A stretch of DNA of 64,000 bases from assembly GCA_019722365.1 (NCBI GenBank), contig JADFUC010001274.1, forward strand, positions 620,001 through 684,000, given 5' to 3'. This document shows, one piece after another, positions 35,274 to 46,138 of the stretch (position 1 is its first letter; each line of letters opens with the position of its first letter). Both the position numbers and the translations under genes were made by a program. The notes under the pieces are model-generated. The model worked only from the letters and a program-made list of their open reading frames with translations, did not search any database and was not told the DNA's origin. The stretch is from Lithospermum erythrorhizon (taxonomy: Eukaryota; Streptophyta; Magnoliopsida; Boraginales; Boraginaceae).

Positions 35274-37440
35274 ATGATGTCTGATGATGGACTTTCTTCA
35301 CTTGCTTCTTCTTCCATGAGAGGTTTCATTCAAGATCCTAATATTAATAATAATATTCTCATCCCCAACCCTAATAATCCAAACCCTAATATCAACCCTA
35401 ACCCTAGCAATTCAACTCCATCTACAACTAATAAGAGGAAGAGGAACATGCCAGGTAATCCTGGTAAGCCTTAAAGTTCATTTCTTTTTCATTTTTTAAA
35501 TGAAATATGTATACATATGATGATGGTGCTTGAAATTTTTAGCTTGTTTGGTCATATAAGCTTAAGAACTATATTATTGAGCCAAACACCTTCAAATAAT
35601 CTTCTATTATTATTTATTCTTTTGTCACTCTAACGATACTATTAATAAGCTTGTATAAACTGTGTAAAAACAGATCCAGATGCAGAAGTGATAGCACTAT
35701 CACCAAAGTCATTGATGGCGACGAATCGATTCATCTGTGAGATCTGCAACAAAGGTTTCCAGAGGGACCAGAATTTGCAGCTCCATAGGAGAGGCCACAA
35801 TCTTCCATGGAAATTGAAGCAAAGAAACAAGCTAGAAGTTGTGAGGAAGAAGGTTTACATATGTCCTGAAAAGAGTTGTGTACACCATGAACCTTCAAGA
35901 GCACTTGGAGACCTCACAGGAATCAAGAAACATTATAGCAGGAAACATGGTGAGAAGAAATGGAAGTGTGAGAAGTGCTCAAAGAAATATGCTGTCCAAT
36001 CTGATTGGAAAGCTCATAGTAAGATTTGTGGTACAAGAAACCTTCAAATGTGACTGTATTGGAACACTCTTCTCCAGGTATAACTAATTCAATCATTTAT
36101 ATTTATTTATATATATATATATACTTCAATTAATAAATTCCCTTATCTGAAGCATATGTTTATAGTACTATAGTATATTTGTATGTTAGATTTCTTGAAC
36201 CTGGAGTAAATGCTCAAGTCTTTTTTCTATTTGGGTTTCATTTGCATGTGAATTTAAGACATTATTTAATGTAGTTCAAGAACACTACTATTGGTTAATT
36301 AAATGTGAGTCAGAATTGATTTCTAGATGATGATGAGTTTGCATGTGAATTAAATACTCCATATGAGAGATTGAGATGATGTATGTACTGAATTATATGA
36401 AAAACAGGAAAGACAGCTTCATCACACACAGAGCATTTTGTGATGCATTAGCTGAAGAAAGTGCAAGATTCACTTCTGTCCCAACTGCAAATCTCAACTT
36501 CAGAAATGATTTGATGAATGGTCCTACTACACCTGGAATTAGTGCTAATCTTCATAATCAGTTCACTGGAAACAACCCTCAATTTTCATCAGTTTTTAGT
36601 GGATTAGACCCTACTAGTCATCATCATCATCAGCTGAATCTAGAGGGTCAAAAGACAAGAATGCCCTTGTGGTTGGACAATAATCCTAATGCTAATTCTT
36701 TCTTAGCATCAAGCTCATCAAATTTGCCTGAGCCATTAATGCCAAATATGTTGGGTTTGTCTGCTCAAAACCAATGGTTTAATAGAGGGGGAGGCCATCA
36801 AGAATCTTCTTTTGGTGGCGGGAATGCATCATCATCTTCAACAATGATGAAAGAAGAAGAAGTGAACAACAAAGGTAACAATTTTACTGAGGCCTTGAAT
36901 TCAATGTACTACCAAAACCATCAGCAGCAACAACAAACAACATCCTCAACCCCAACAGCTCAAATGTCTGCAACTGCTTTGCTCCAAAAAGCAGCTCAAA
37001 TGGGATCTACAAGAAGTAGTAACAACAACAACAACAACAATCCATCGATTTTCGGGGTAAATGGTTTTGGCCTAATGAGCTCCTCCACCTTCTCAAATCT
37101 GAGTAGCAACAGCTTCAACATACTGAACCAAAACAAGAACTCCCAGAATGATCAAAACGTAATGATGAGTGGGTTAATGTCTTCAAATCATGGTCAAGAT
37201 TTATCTGCAGCCTCAACTATGACAATTGATCATCATGCATCCAGAAATGCTACAGACCCTTCTTTATTGATGATGATGCAGCCTAATAACACCACTAATC
37301 AAGCCGGAAAATCAAATGCGGTGAATGAAGCAGAAGGGAGTCTAACAAGGGATTTTCTTGGTGTAGGAGGCAATGACAACAGACCCTTCTTCTCCCAAAA
37401 TGACTTGGCGAAATTGGGGTTGTTCAACGGAAACCATTAA
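35274..37440 (+). CDS. INDETERMINATE-domain (IDD) C2H2/C2HC zinc-finger transcription factor, frame-shifted
   Basis: Exons 35274-35463, 35674-36077 and 36408-37440, all with GT-AG junctions. The start MMSDDGL is followed by an Asn/Pro-rich leader and a basic KRKR signal. Finger 1 uses C85, C88, H101 and H105. Finger 2 lies at about 127-155. Finger 3 is C2HC (C162, C165, H178, C182). The fourth finger should continue as KCDC...LFSR, then KDSFITHRAFCDAL at the exon 2/3 junction. Exon 2 carries one extra base just after GTR, so the frame meets TGA at 36051-36053 after 189 residues. Removing one base makes all three exons in frame (541 residues). An extra Ile codon also lies inside CDC-GTLFSR. 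Exon 3 carries the family motifs MSATALLQKAAQMGSTRS and LTRDFLGV. These factors are nuclear and control root patterning, GA response and metabolism. It most resembles the JACKDAW/MAGPIE side of the family. Confidence 0.93.
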
Positions 37441-38183
37441 AAGAAAAATATATTAAGTCTCGACTTTTGCCAAACTCACGTAAGCATGCAAAGGACAGGC
37501 CAAAGATAGAAGGTAGTGAAGAGAGAGAACCCCAGAAGGAAGCAAGGTAAAGAGATCTTGTGAACTGTCAGAGAGACTGTGGAACTTTTGATTCATTTTG
37601 GGAGGGGGAAAATAAAGGGGCCCACACCACTGCAATGCATGCTGGAAGAGACTTGACAAAAATAAAACGACGTTGAAGAATACTACAAAAGCTTTATTTG
37701 CTGCATGCAGAATGTAAAACAATTCAAATACTAACTTTTTATTTTAAAAATTGATTGTAAAAGTGTAAAACAGTGAGTATATTTTGGCCATTGGGTCTCA
37801 CTTCTGAGCTTCTGCAAATATGTTATCGTCATTAGCAGTAGCATCAATATCTATATCATATCGAGTATCTATCAATTTCATGCACGGATCTTCCGGCAGA
37901 AGGCCAGAGAGGGTGGGGATGTGTTCTTTTATTTTATTTTTCGATTGTGAAGGAATAATAATAATGGAGAAGGTTTGCAACAATGTGGCGACAATCTCAA
38001 ATTAGGAATACTCAATGTCCCAATTTACTTGTCATCTTATATTGTGTCGTTCGTGCAACTCTAATTCCAATTCCTTATTAGACATTGGTGAAAAATCATA
38101 GCTAGGTTTAACTTAATGATTCAATTATTTTGTTTTGATAATTTAATTTGTTCTACATTGGTTTTTTTATTTACAAATTTTAA
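37441..38183. other. 3' flank of the zinc-finger gene
   Basis: Probably the 3' UTR and downstream spacer. Open frames on both strands at 37453-38005 have no recognisable motif and look like chance frames. Confidence 0.5.
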
Positions 38184-38879
38184 CAATTGCTGAAATGGTT
38201 CCAGATAATGGAATCAAATTGTACTTTGATCTCATATAGTGGGACTGTTACAATTTGGTCTCATATATTGGCAGAAAGTATTGTAATTTAGTCCTCATTT
38301 TAATGAAGATGGTCAAAACTTGTTTGGAGTTCAAATTTGGCTTAAACTTAATATTTTGATAAACATGTGGGAAAAAATTTATATTTCAATTATGTTTGGG
38401 ACAAAATTAATATTGTTATGAACTTTTGAAATAAAATATTATTTTCATGAATTGATTCTAAATGAGACTATCATTTTTCACAAAATAAGTCATCTTGTTC
38501 ATCATCAATATCTTTCTTTCTTGTTCAACATCTTATAATTCCAGAAACAAGGAACGGAGTGTTGGAGGTGTTAATTGAAATTTGTTCGAAGCTCTAAAAC
38601 GGGCTTGGTAGTGATGGGGAAGGGGGTGGTTGTCAAATTTCAAATTTATCATATTTTGGATGTAAATTTTACAATTAATCTGCCCCCAAAGTTTATAAAA
38701 ATTATAAAATTACCCGAAATTTGATTCCAATCGTATTTGACGTCAAATTTTAACACCTCCGTTAAAATGAGGACTAAACTGCAACACTTTTGTCAATATC
38801 TGGGACCAAACTACAACAGTCCAACTATCTGGGACCAAAGTGCAACTTGGTCCCATTATTTGGGACCATTTCCGCAATT
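38184..38879. mobile_element. Long-TIR (MULE-like) MITE
   Basis: The left arm (about 38184-38315) and right arm (about 38756-38879) are inverted repeats of over 100 bp at moderate identity. They share the motifs GAAATGGT-CC, TTTGGTC-CA, GGACTGTT and TTAGTCCTCATTTTAA. The 440-bp centre has no coding capacity. Long terminal inverted repeats of this type are typical of Mutator-like non-autonomous elements. I could not confirm a 9-bp duplication. Confidence 0.8.
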
Positions 38880-38925
38880 ATTGTTGGTCATGTTTTCAAA
38901 AAGTTCCATGTACGCGGGTATCTTT

Positions 38926-39171
38926 TTTTTTTTTTTTGTAAATTAGCGATGATTTTTTTTTTGTAAATTAGCGATGAAAAGTACATAGTATTGCAAATTA
39001 CGAATACAGATATTGAGTATTACAAATAAATAATGCATAAATTCAATTCCTAACTAAAGAAGACTAGAGTAAGTACTACAAATAAAGTAGAATAAGTTCT
39101 CAACGAGGATTGAACCCAAGACCTCCTTATGGAGCTTGGTTCAGGTCCCACCAGGCCAGTGAGTCATCTGC
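38926..39171 (-). mobile_element. tRNA-derived SINE, minus orientation
   Basis: Flanked by near-identical 15-mers TACGCGGGTATCTTT (38911-38925) and TACGTGGGTATCTTT (39172-39186). On the minus strand it has an A-box-like TGGCCTGGTGG, a B-box-like GGTTCAATCCT and a terminal A tract (the T runs at 38926-38957). Its 3' half matches the SINE at 6185-6380. The last bases, GTAAATTAGCGATG, are tandemly duplicated. It inserted a few dozen bases from the MULE-like MITE. Confidence 0.85.
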
Positions 39172-39233
39172 TACGTGGGTATCTTTCTTAAGAATTTTTG
39201 TTTGCATTACTTTTATGGTTTATATAAGATAAT

Positions 39234-41070
39234 TGTTGGATATAATTCGATTCCGAAAAGTATAATGACAACACATATATCGGGCACGAGATGAATAATC
39301 TAACACACTTGGTTTTACTTGGTTAACTTGAGGTTTGTAGATAGTGGAAATTTAATTAATTTTAATTATTAACATTTATTTTTATAGATTTATTAATTCA
39401 ATTAATTCTCAACCGATCACACGATTTCAAGTGTTGATTAAGGTTCACCCGAGCTTCGAATTAAATTCAAGATATGTGAAAATAATAGGGTTCCCTGGAA
39501 TTAAGCACCTGAAATTAATTTTATGTTAAAATTAGGGTTTTATATTAATTAAACCTAATTTTAAACTTAGAATAGGGTTTCCAAAAGATACGGGGCTTGA
39601 ATTAATGAAGCAAGAAAATGTCGGGGTCAATAAATAAAATGATTTGGACCTACAAAAAACCCTACAAATAGGCGCCCAACTCCTTTTCTTGGAGAATAAG
39701 TTGGGCAAAATATCGACGGTCCAGATTATGCCTCAAAATCAACGGCTGAGATCACGATCCACCTGAAGATGGATCAATCAATGAGAAGCAAGCCCGAAAG
39801 CCTATAAATACCCTCCTTATATTTTCGAAATTCATAAGTTGAAGAGGAAAAAAAATAGAAGAAAAATTCAAGGCAAGAAAAGGTGAAAAAGTTGTAGAAA
39901 GCTTTGAAGAAAAAGATCAGCAAGGACACCTGAGCAACAGAAATACATCCAAAATTTGAATATTCAAAAGGAAGAAGCGCACCCGGAACACCTGAAGCAC
40001 CTACAAACTTGTAGATTCAAAGGGAAAGAGCACACCTGGACCACCTGAATGACCCACCAGCTTGAGGATTCAAAGGGAAAGAGCGCATCCGGACACCTGA
40101 TGACCAAGTGGGCGTCCAACCTCATCCAAAAAGGCGGCCAATCCTCAGAATCCGACAAGTAGGCGTCCAAACACACCAAGGAAGGAGGTTAATCCCTAAA
40201 ATCCGGCAAGACGTTGTTGTCCACCTCCGACAAGCTACAGGAAATACGCTGCTGAAGCCCCTGCACTAAATCAAGTCAAGGAGAGGATCAAACTGCTGAA
40301 GCCCCACTCCCAACACCAAATAGACGCCTGGAACATCAACGAAGAGAGGACCACCCTAAAAGCTAATGAGAAGTTGAGATGCCCACTCAACACACAAATC
40401 ACGTTGCAAGAGATACACTACTAAGGCCCTGCGCCAAGTCAAATTAGAGTTAGGATCAAACTGTTGAAGCCTCTGCTCTACATCTAGCACCTAGAACAAG
40501 GAAACTACTAAGGCCCCTGTTGCTGAAGGAACCTAGCCCTGAAGCTACAAGGTTCATCAAGTTCAGTACTATGCTGCCAAAGCTCCTGAACTAGTCCAGC
40601 CACACGGAGACAAGCTGCTGAAGCATCCCGGCGAGGACACATATCCAAGTCATCAGACATCAAAGTCCCACCACAAGCACATATCCAACAAAGAGGGTCA
40701 AGCGTCCAGCTAGCCCACCTATCTAATCAAAAGGGTCAAGCGTCCAGCCAGCCCACATATCCAACCAAGCGGAGGGGTCCAAGTCCCATATATCCAGCCA
40801 AATGAAGGGTCCAAGTCCCACCATCCAGCCCACATCTCAAGGATCAAAGTCCAAGACAAAGATCAAGTCCACACAACCACACGGGATCAAGGCTGCTCAA
40901 GCACCCCGGTTCGGACCATATCCAACGTCAAAGACCAAATCCTCGTCCCAGGCCCTGTCCAGGACACATATCCAAATCAAGACCAAGCTCAAGCCAGCTC
41001 GAGTCCATATCAAGTCAAGTCATATTGTAGACGTCAGCATACGTAGGAGATAACTAGACTGATAGTCGAA
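39234..41070 (+). repeat. LTR retrotransposon-derived block, copy B, with internal tandem repeats
   Basis: Contains the promoter block shared with copy A (39713-39815, TATA at 39800) and a GGCGCC upstream element. The downstream part is purine-rich. It then carries long degenerate tandem repeats built on CCTGAAG, GCTGAAGCC, CATATCCAA and GGGTCAAGCGTCCAG motifs (39960-41000). No reverse transcriptase or integrase is present. A TGTTGG start at 39234 could be an LTR tip, but the other end is not clear. The 84-codon frame at 40802-41053 is a by-product of the repeats. Confidence 0.5.
39962..40110 (+). repeat. 53-bp tandem repeat, about 2.8 copies
   Basis: Units start at 39962, 40015 and 40068 with ATTCAAAGGGAAAGAGC, followed by a C-GGA-CACCTGA core. 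The period is exactly 53 bp for the first two copies, and the third is cut short near 40110. Substitutions between units are modest. Confidence 0.85.
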
Positions 41071-41586
41071 CCCCAATTCATTTGATAAATTTCCTTTGTA
41101 CCAAGAAAATTTTCCCTAAAAAGTTTTATTATTTCGAAGCATATAGATAATAAAATATTTCCTCGCCATAGAAGGTTGTAAAATACTCTCAAGAATTTGA
41201 GTAGCCATATGTTTTATAAGCTAGTAATAGTATAGTAGCTCGTAGCCATATTGTCAAACTTTATTATATTCTCATTTTTCAATGATTATCTATCTAGCTT
41301 GCTCCTATTCTACCAATTCAATAATTATATATAGCTCTTGCTGACTTTCTATGTTGCCATAATATTTCTTTTACCGAGTCATCTCAATAAGTGATCTTCA
41401 TGTCCCCCGGCCTCTATGGAGCAACATATGAGAACTAATTTTCCAATTTTACATGAATGCATATACTTCGTTGACCTTTACTATATCCCAACAACTTTAG
41501 GAGATCGAACATGCATATATTCCTTTAATGAAGAGGTTAAAATAAAGTACATATATAAGTATATATTAAAGTTCATGATACGATTC

Positions 41587-41978
41587 ATTAATGTTCATTA
41601 ATCTTCATATGTACCCAATTTCATATATTAATGTTCATTAATCTTCATATGTACCCAATTTCAATGTAAAAATAATACACATCACGAAAATATATCATTC
41701 TAAGATGGTACAATTGAAAAAATTAAAAAAAAAGCATACCAAAATTATTTTATACCTTTAATTAGAATGTATACCAAAATTTGTTGAATAAATTGATACA
41801 AATTACTTAAAAGTTAAAAATAAGCTTATATAATTGACATTAATGATTTTTTTTTTAAAAATGGTACATATTACCTAAAATGTATCAAAAGAAGAAGAAA
41901 ATATATTATATAATGATATTATTTATATTTTTATCATTAATAAACCATTAATGAATAAAAAAATTAATGAACATTAAT
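41587..41978. mobile_element. MITE with GTTCATTAAT-type inverted ends
   Basis: The left end ATTAATGTTCATTAATCTTC is inverted at the right end as AATTAATGAACATTAAT (about 41957-41975). The interior matches the element at 55108-55431 (shared AATTAGAATGT, GACATTAATGA, TATTACCTAAAATG and CATTAATGAA blocks). The leftmost 37 bp are duplicated in tandem (41587-41623 and 41627-41663). Confidence 0.7.
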
Positions 41979-42378
41979 TTTCCACCAATTTTAGCCCTTA
42001 CAATATTGATTGAATTTTTGTTATAGATGTTCATTTTTTCAGTAGTGTAATTTCATAATATGCAATGTAGAAAGTGTAGAAACTTCAATATTGATATGAT
42101 TAAGAACTCAAATTTACAACATTTTGATTTCTGAACATGTGAACAACAAATTAAAATGAAGGACATGTCTCATTATTAAAAATCTAAGATGCTACAGGAA
42201 CGAACAATCATAGAATTAGAGATCCGACAATATATGGCCCCATATATACAACACGTGAACTTCAAACAGGAATTGATTTCATTCTAAGATGGTGCGAAGT
42301 GATTTAAAGATTACCATATAGCCAAATGCATGCAAGTACTAATTGTATGTATATATATATCAACTACCAAATATCTAT

Positions 42379-42490
42379 GAGAACATCGAATGGTCTAGTG
42401 GTTAGGAGGTCTTCCAGTGACTTAGAGGTCATGGGTTCGATTCTCATTGTAAGGGGCCGATGGGTGGGGTTTTTTAAGAGAAAAAAAAAA
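42379..42490 (+). mobile_element. Short tRNA-derived SINE with 17-bp target duplication
   Basis: A 112-bp body is flanked by the exact direct repeat AACTACCAAATATCTAT (42362-42378 and 42489-42505). It has a tRNA-like A box (TGGTCTAGTGG, 42391-42401), a B box (GGTTCGATTCT, 42434-42444) with normal spacing, and an A-rich 3' end. The perfect duplication suggests a recent insertion. Confidence 0.93.
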
Positions 42491-42505
42491 CTACCAAATA
42501 TCTAT

Positions 42506-44787
42506 ATATAAAAAAAGTTACCTTACGGCTTCTTAAACATTAATAATGAGTCATTTTTAAATATACGATGAAATGAGTGAATGATAATAAAGGACAAAGA
42601 TGTGTAATCAATAGTGTTTTTAACCTAAACAACAAACAATAGTATAATTTCTCAAGTTTCTGACCTTGGTTCCGAGTGATGAATTTGAAAGCCAGCCTTA
42701 AACTTCAAAAGAGCTAATACAGTTGTAAACTTCAAATAAATAAAATAGCATATCGGAGTAAGAAGTATGAGAAGAACCTTTTATTCACACAATTGATAAT
42801 CATGCATATTTGAAAAAGCTAGTGGAGACATACAGCTACTATCTTGGAATCTGATTTTATACCTCTATTCAATTCAAAATTCAAGATAGAAGCGACGCAT
42901 ATGTCCGTCACCCATTTACCATTGCACGATAAAATTTCAATATGCACCCCTACATTTTGGACAACTAACGTTTTGGCACGTACGCTAGCAGGGCTGCTGA
43001 TGGATTACTAAAAACTCGATATCATCGTTCTTATTAGCAGAGACTTAATGGATCCTGCACTAATAATTTCTTTTTTATCTATCCATCGATGTCCTTTATA
43101 CCTTATAATTAACATTGAACCTCTACAAATCCAGTATCAACTACCAAATGTCCACTCTTCTCTTTATACAAGTTGTAATGTCACCAATTCCACACAAATA
43201 TTTGGTCTTCCATTGCTATCAAAGTTGAATGAACTAAGGCATAAGTGAACCAAACTAAGAAAACATAAAATAAACTGGATATGTAATGTAACACCTCGGA
43301 TTCAGAGCCAGACTTTTCGAAAAAACGACATTTTTGGCTCGATGCTACCTAAATGTCAAAACATAATGATCATATTAAACAAGATTTAGCATGGATTGTA
43401 TCGGTCATTTTGTTCACATCCTTCATTACTTGCTTCATATAAACTCTTCTTAAGCTCTGTAGATTAAAGTAGTGACCTAGAAGAGCATCTAAATTAGAGG
43501 AACTTCAAGCTTATGTCTGCTTATAGAATGTCTGATTCCTCATTTACTCATGTTCTATCACATTCCTCAAAACAAACACACACAAAAAACATAAATCAAT
43601 GAAGATCGTTCATAACTAGTTAACTTTTATTATCTGATGGAAACTTCAATGTTTATTGATTGGAGAGACTGAGTCTTTCTAGTGTACAAAGTACAAGTCA
43701 AATGGTGACTTTACTAGGTCAAAACCTAAGTCGCCAATCTGTATTTTAATAAGTATATGGAAATTGTTACACTTTGTATGGCATATACCAGATATTATAT
43801 TCCGTTGAGATTGTAACAAGTGTCTTTAAAAATAAACAATAAACATGTGACAAAAAGCTTAACAGAGAGTGTCACATGTAACCGAGGATCGGGACTCTAG
43901 CAAATACACACATCACCGAATGCATCAGAAAGTTTATATTACAAGAACCTCGACTAATAAGATGAATGAGAAAATAGAACCAAATAAAGCACAGTTTCGT
44001 TCTCTTTGGCCTTGAATTTCTTGAAGTTAAGGAATCTGTGGCAAGTAAAATACTAATCATAATCATCATTTTGATTTCATCTGATTGGACATATATGATC
44101 ATTATAAATCCGATTATTAAATTTATTTATCCATAAGTCATCCAAATCCATCAAGATTAGGACTAATAAATTGGATAAATCGATGGTTTCTAAACTCAGA
44201 ATCTACCATGGATGTTACTTCCTTCTGTTCAAGTTCAAATATGGGGAGTTTTTTTTATCATGAATAACATCATACTCCTTATTCTAATAAATATAAAATT
44301 GGTATCATTCATGATCAAAGGTTAGTGTCGAAAAGAGAAAACATCAATTAATTTGAAATGGAAGGAGTACTAACCTAAATGTATGATCATGCTTAGCGTC
44401 AGAAACTTTTTCAGGGAGCAAACTTCGCTATCCCAGAGTTCTTCAAAACAGATTATGATTCATGCATTATGAACTCCAGACGAAATACCAAATGATGCCG
44501 ATTCCAAAAATATAAACAGTCCAATGCAAGTGACAAGAAACAATTAGACAAATGTACATCATAACATAGAAATATGAACAAGAGATATGCATGAATATTT
44601 TTTCATTAAGTTTTGGAGTAAGCTGTCATATTCCATCTGAGTAGTATTTTAATTAACAAATGATTACATCTTATAGATGCAAACTATCTTAATATAAATC
44701 CTGTAAAACTATTCATTTAGATGCAACCTCTGGCTCAAACATCAGCACCCAATTAAAGATACGCTTGATCATCAGGCAAAACAAAAA
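42506..44787. other. Intergenic DNA upstream of the NAC gene
   Basis: AT-rich with no supported gene. A patch at 43290-43345 (TAACACCTCGGATTC, then GAGCCAGACTTTTCG) resembles an LTR start and may be a retroelement scrap. The last few hundred bases should include the NAC promoter, but I see no decisive element. Confidence 0.5.
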
Positions 44788-46138
44788 ATGCAGAACAATT
44801 TTAGGAGGACGGGACGAATTCCCATAGAATATTTCCCCCCTGGTGTTAGATTTCATCCAACAGATGAAGAACTGATAACTCATTACTTGCATAACAAGGT
44901 CAATTCTATTCAATTCTGGCCTTGTATAATTGGTGAAGTTGAGCTCTACAAGTATGATCCATGGAAGCTGCCTGGTATATGTTCCGCTATTCTGATCTAT
45001 GTTAGTTTTTTTCATTTATATCAAACGAAGAATACCTTGCTTTTCTCTGTCTTTATACTTCTGTATTTACTTAATGCAAAAACACAGAGAAAGCTCTATA
45101 TGGAGATGATGAATGGTACTTCTTCAGTCCAAGGGATAGGAAATACCCTAATGGGACAAGGCCAAATAGAAAAACTGGGTCAGGGTACTGGAAGGCGACG
45201 GGAATAGACAGACCTATTCTTTGTTCTGCTGCAACAAGAATTGGATTCAAGAAAACACTAGTGTTCTACTCTGGAAAGGCTCCATGTGGAACCAAGACTG
45301 ATTGGGTTATGACTGAGTACAGGCTTCCTGACACTGAAATGCAGTCGCCTCGATTGAATGGATCGATGCGAGTAAGTAGTAGCTATTATTTTTAATCGAA
45401 AGGTTCATCTTAAGCTTGCCTGATTTCGTTTAAAAACACAACACGGCTTAAACTTTAAATATTAACACAGTAAAATTTCTAGTGTAATCAGGAAAGATAG
45501 CTATTCATGACCATGCAGAACTAGAATAAATTCTGATTCATTCATGTAGTCCACTTTGAGTGCAGCTAGATGATTGGGTCATATATCGTCTTCGACTAAA
45601 AGGCAACAAGTCAAATAAATCATGTGAAGGTCAGGTTACTTCAATCAACCAAGTTGAACACCTGGAAAGTGTAACAATGAGTGTGCCCTCACCATCCACA
45701 GGTACAAGGGTCGTAAACGGTGCTCTAATTTATGATCTACCAAACGATTGGAATATTTCTGATACTCATCTAGCTAATCAAGAGCTTCCTCATGTTGAAA
45801 TTATTCCAAGCACCCCTAAGAGCACTAACACTAGTGAAAACCTCAATGTGGTTTATAACAATGGAATTGGCAAAGATATGTTTGAGATGGATTATACCCT
45901 TCAAGGATTGTTAAACGATGGCCAAGGAGATGAAATTAAAGAATATGGAGTGTTTAAGAATGTCCAACAGCATAACAAGATAGGCACCCCTGAGACAAAT
46001 AATTTGTACCAAGCAAATGTTGCAAGCTTTTATGACCAATTATTAACGAGAGAGGACTTCATACTCAGTCCATCAGACGTTTCAGCAAACTTACAGGAGT
46101 TTTCCACGCAGGGAATCTCAAAAAGGTTTTATTACTGA
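44788..46138 (+). CDS. NAC-domain transcription factor
   Basis: Three exons with GT-AG junctions: 44788-44974, 45088-45371 and 45566-46138. They join in frame to 347 residues. The NAC domain spans about 11-168 with all five subdomains: A ([18 protein letters not shown]), B ([19 protein letters not shown]), C ([20 protein letters not shown], then [13 protein letters not shown]), D ([16 protein letters not shown], then [10 protein letters not shown]) and E (LDDWVIYRL). The intron after WKLP and the one before LDDW are at the positions usual for plant NAC genes. The C-terminal part (about 170-347) is acidic and Asn/Thr-rich, as expected of a transcriptional regulatory region, and no membrane segment is visible. 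It should bind CACG-core sites as a dimer in the nucleus. Subfamily is not resolved. Nothing suggests it is broken. Confidence 0.96.

Noticed and set aside
37453..38005. Open frames on both strands just after the IDD gene
   Set aside because: No recognisable motif, and both strands are open over much of 37798-38005. They look like chance frames in the 3' flank.
40802..41053. An 84-codon Lys/Ser/Pro-rich open frame
   Set aside because: It lies entirely in degenerate tandem repeats and its composition follows the repeat unit; no domain or splice context.
44713..45015. A 100-codon minus-strand frame over NAC exon 1
   Set aside because: A shadow of the NAC coding exon on the other strand, with no family resemblance.
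45065..45207. Reading NAC exon 1 straight through intron 1 as a 139-codon product
   Set aside because: The read-through frame loses the NAC domain, while splicing at 44974/45088 restores a perfect NAC subdomain B to C sequence.
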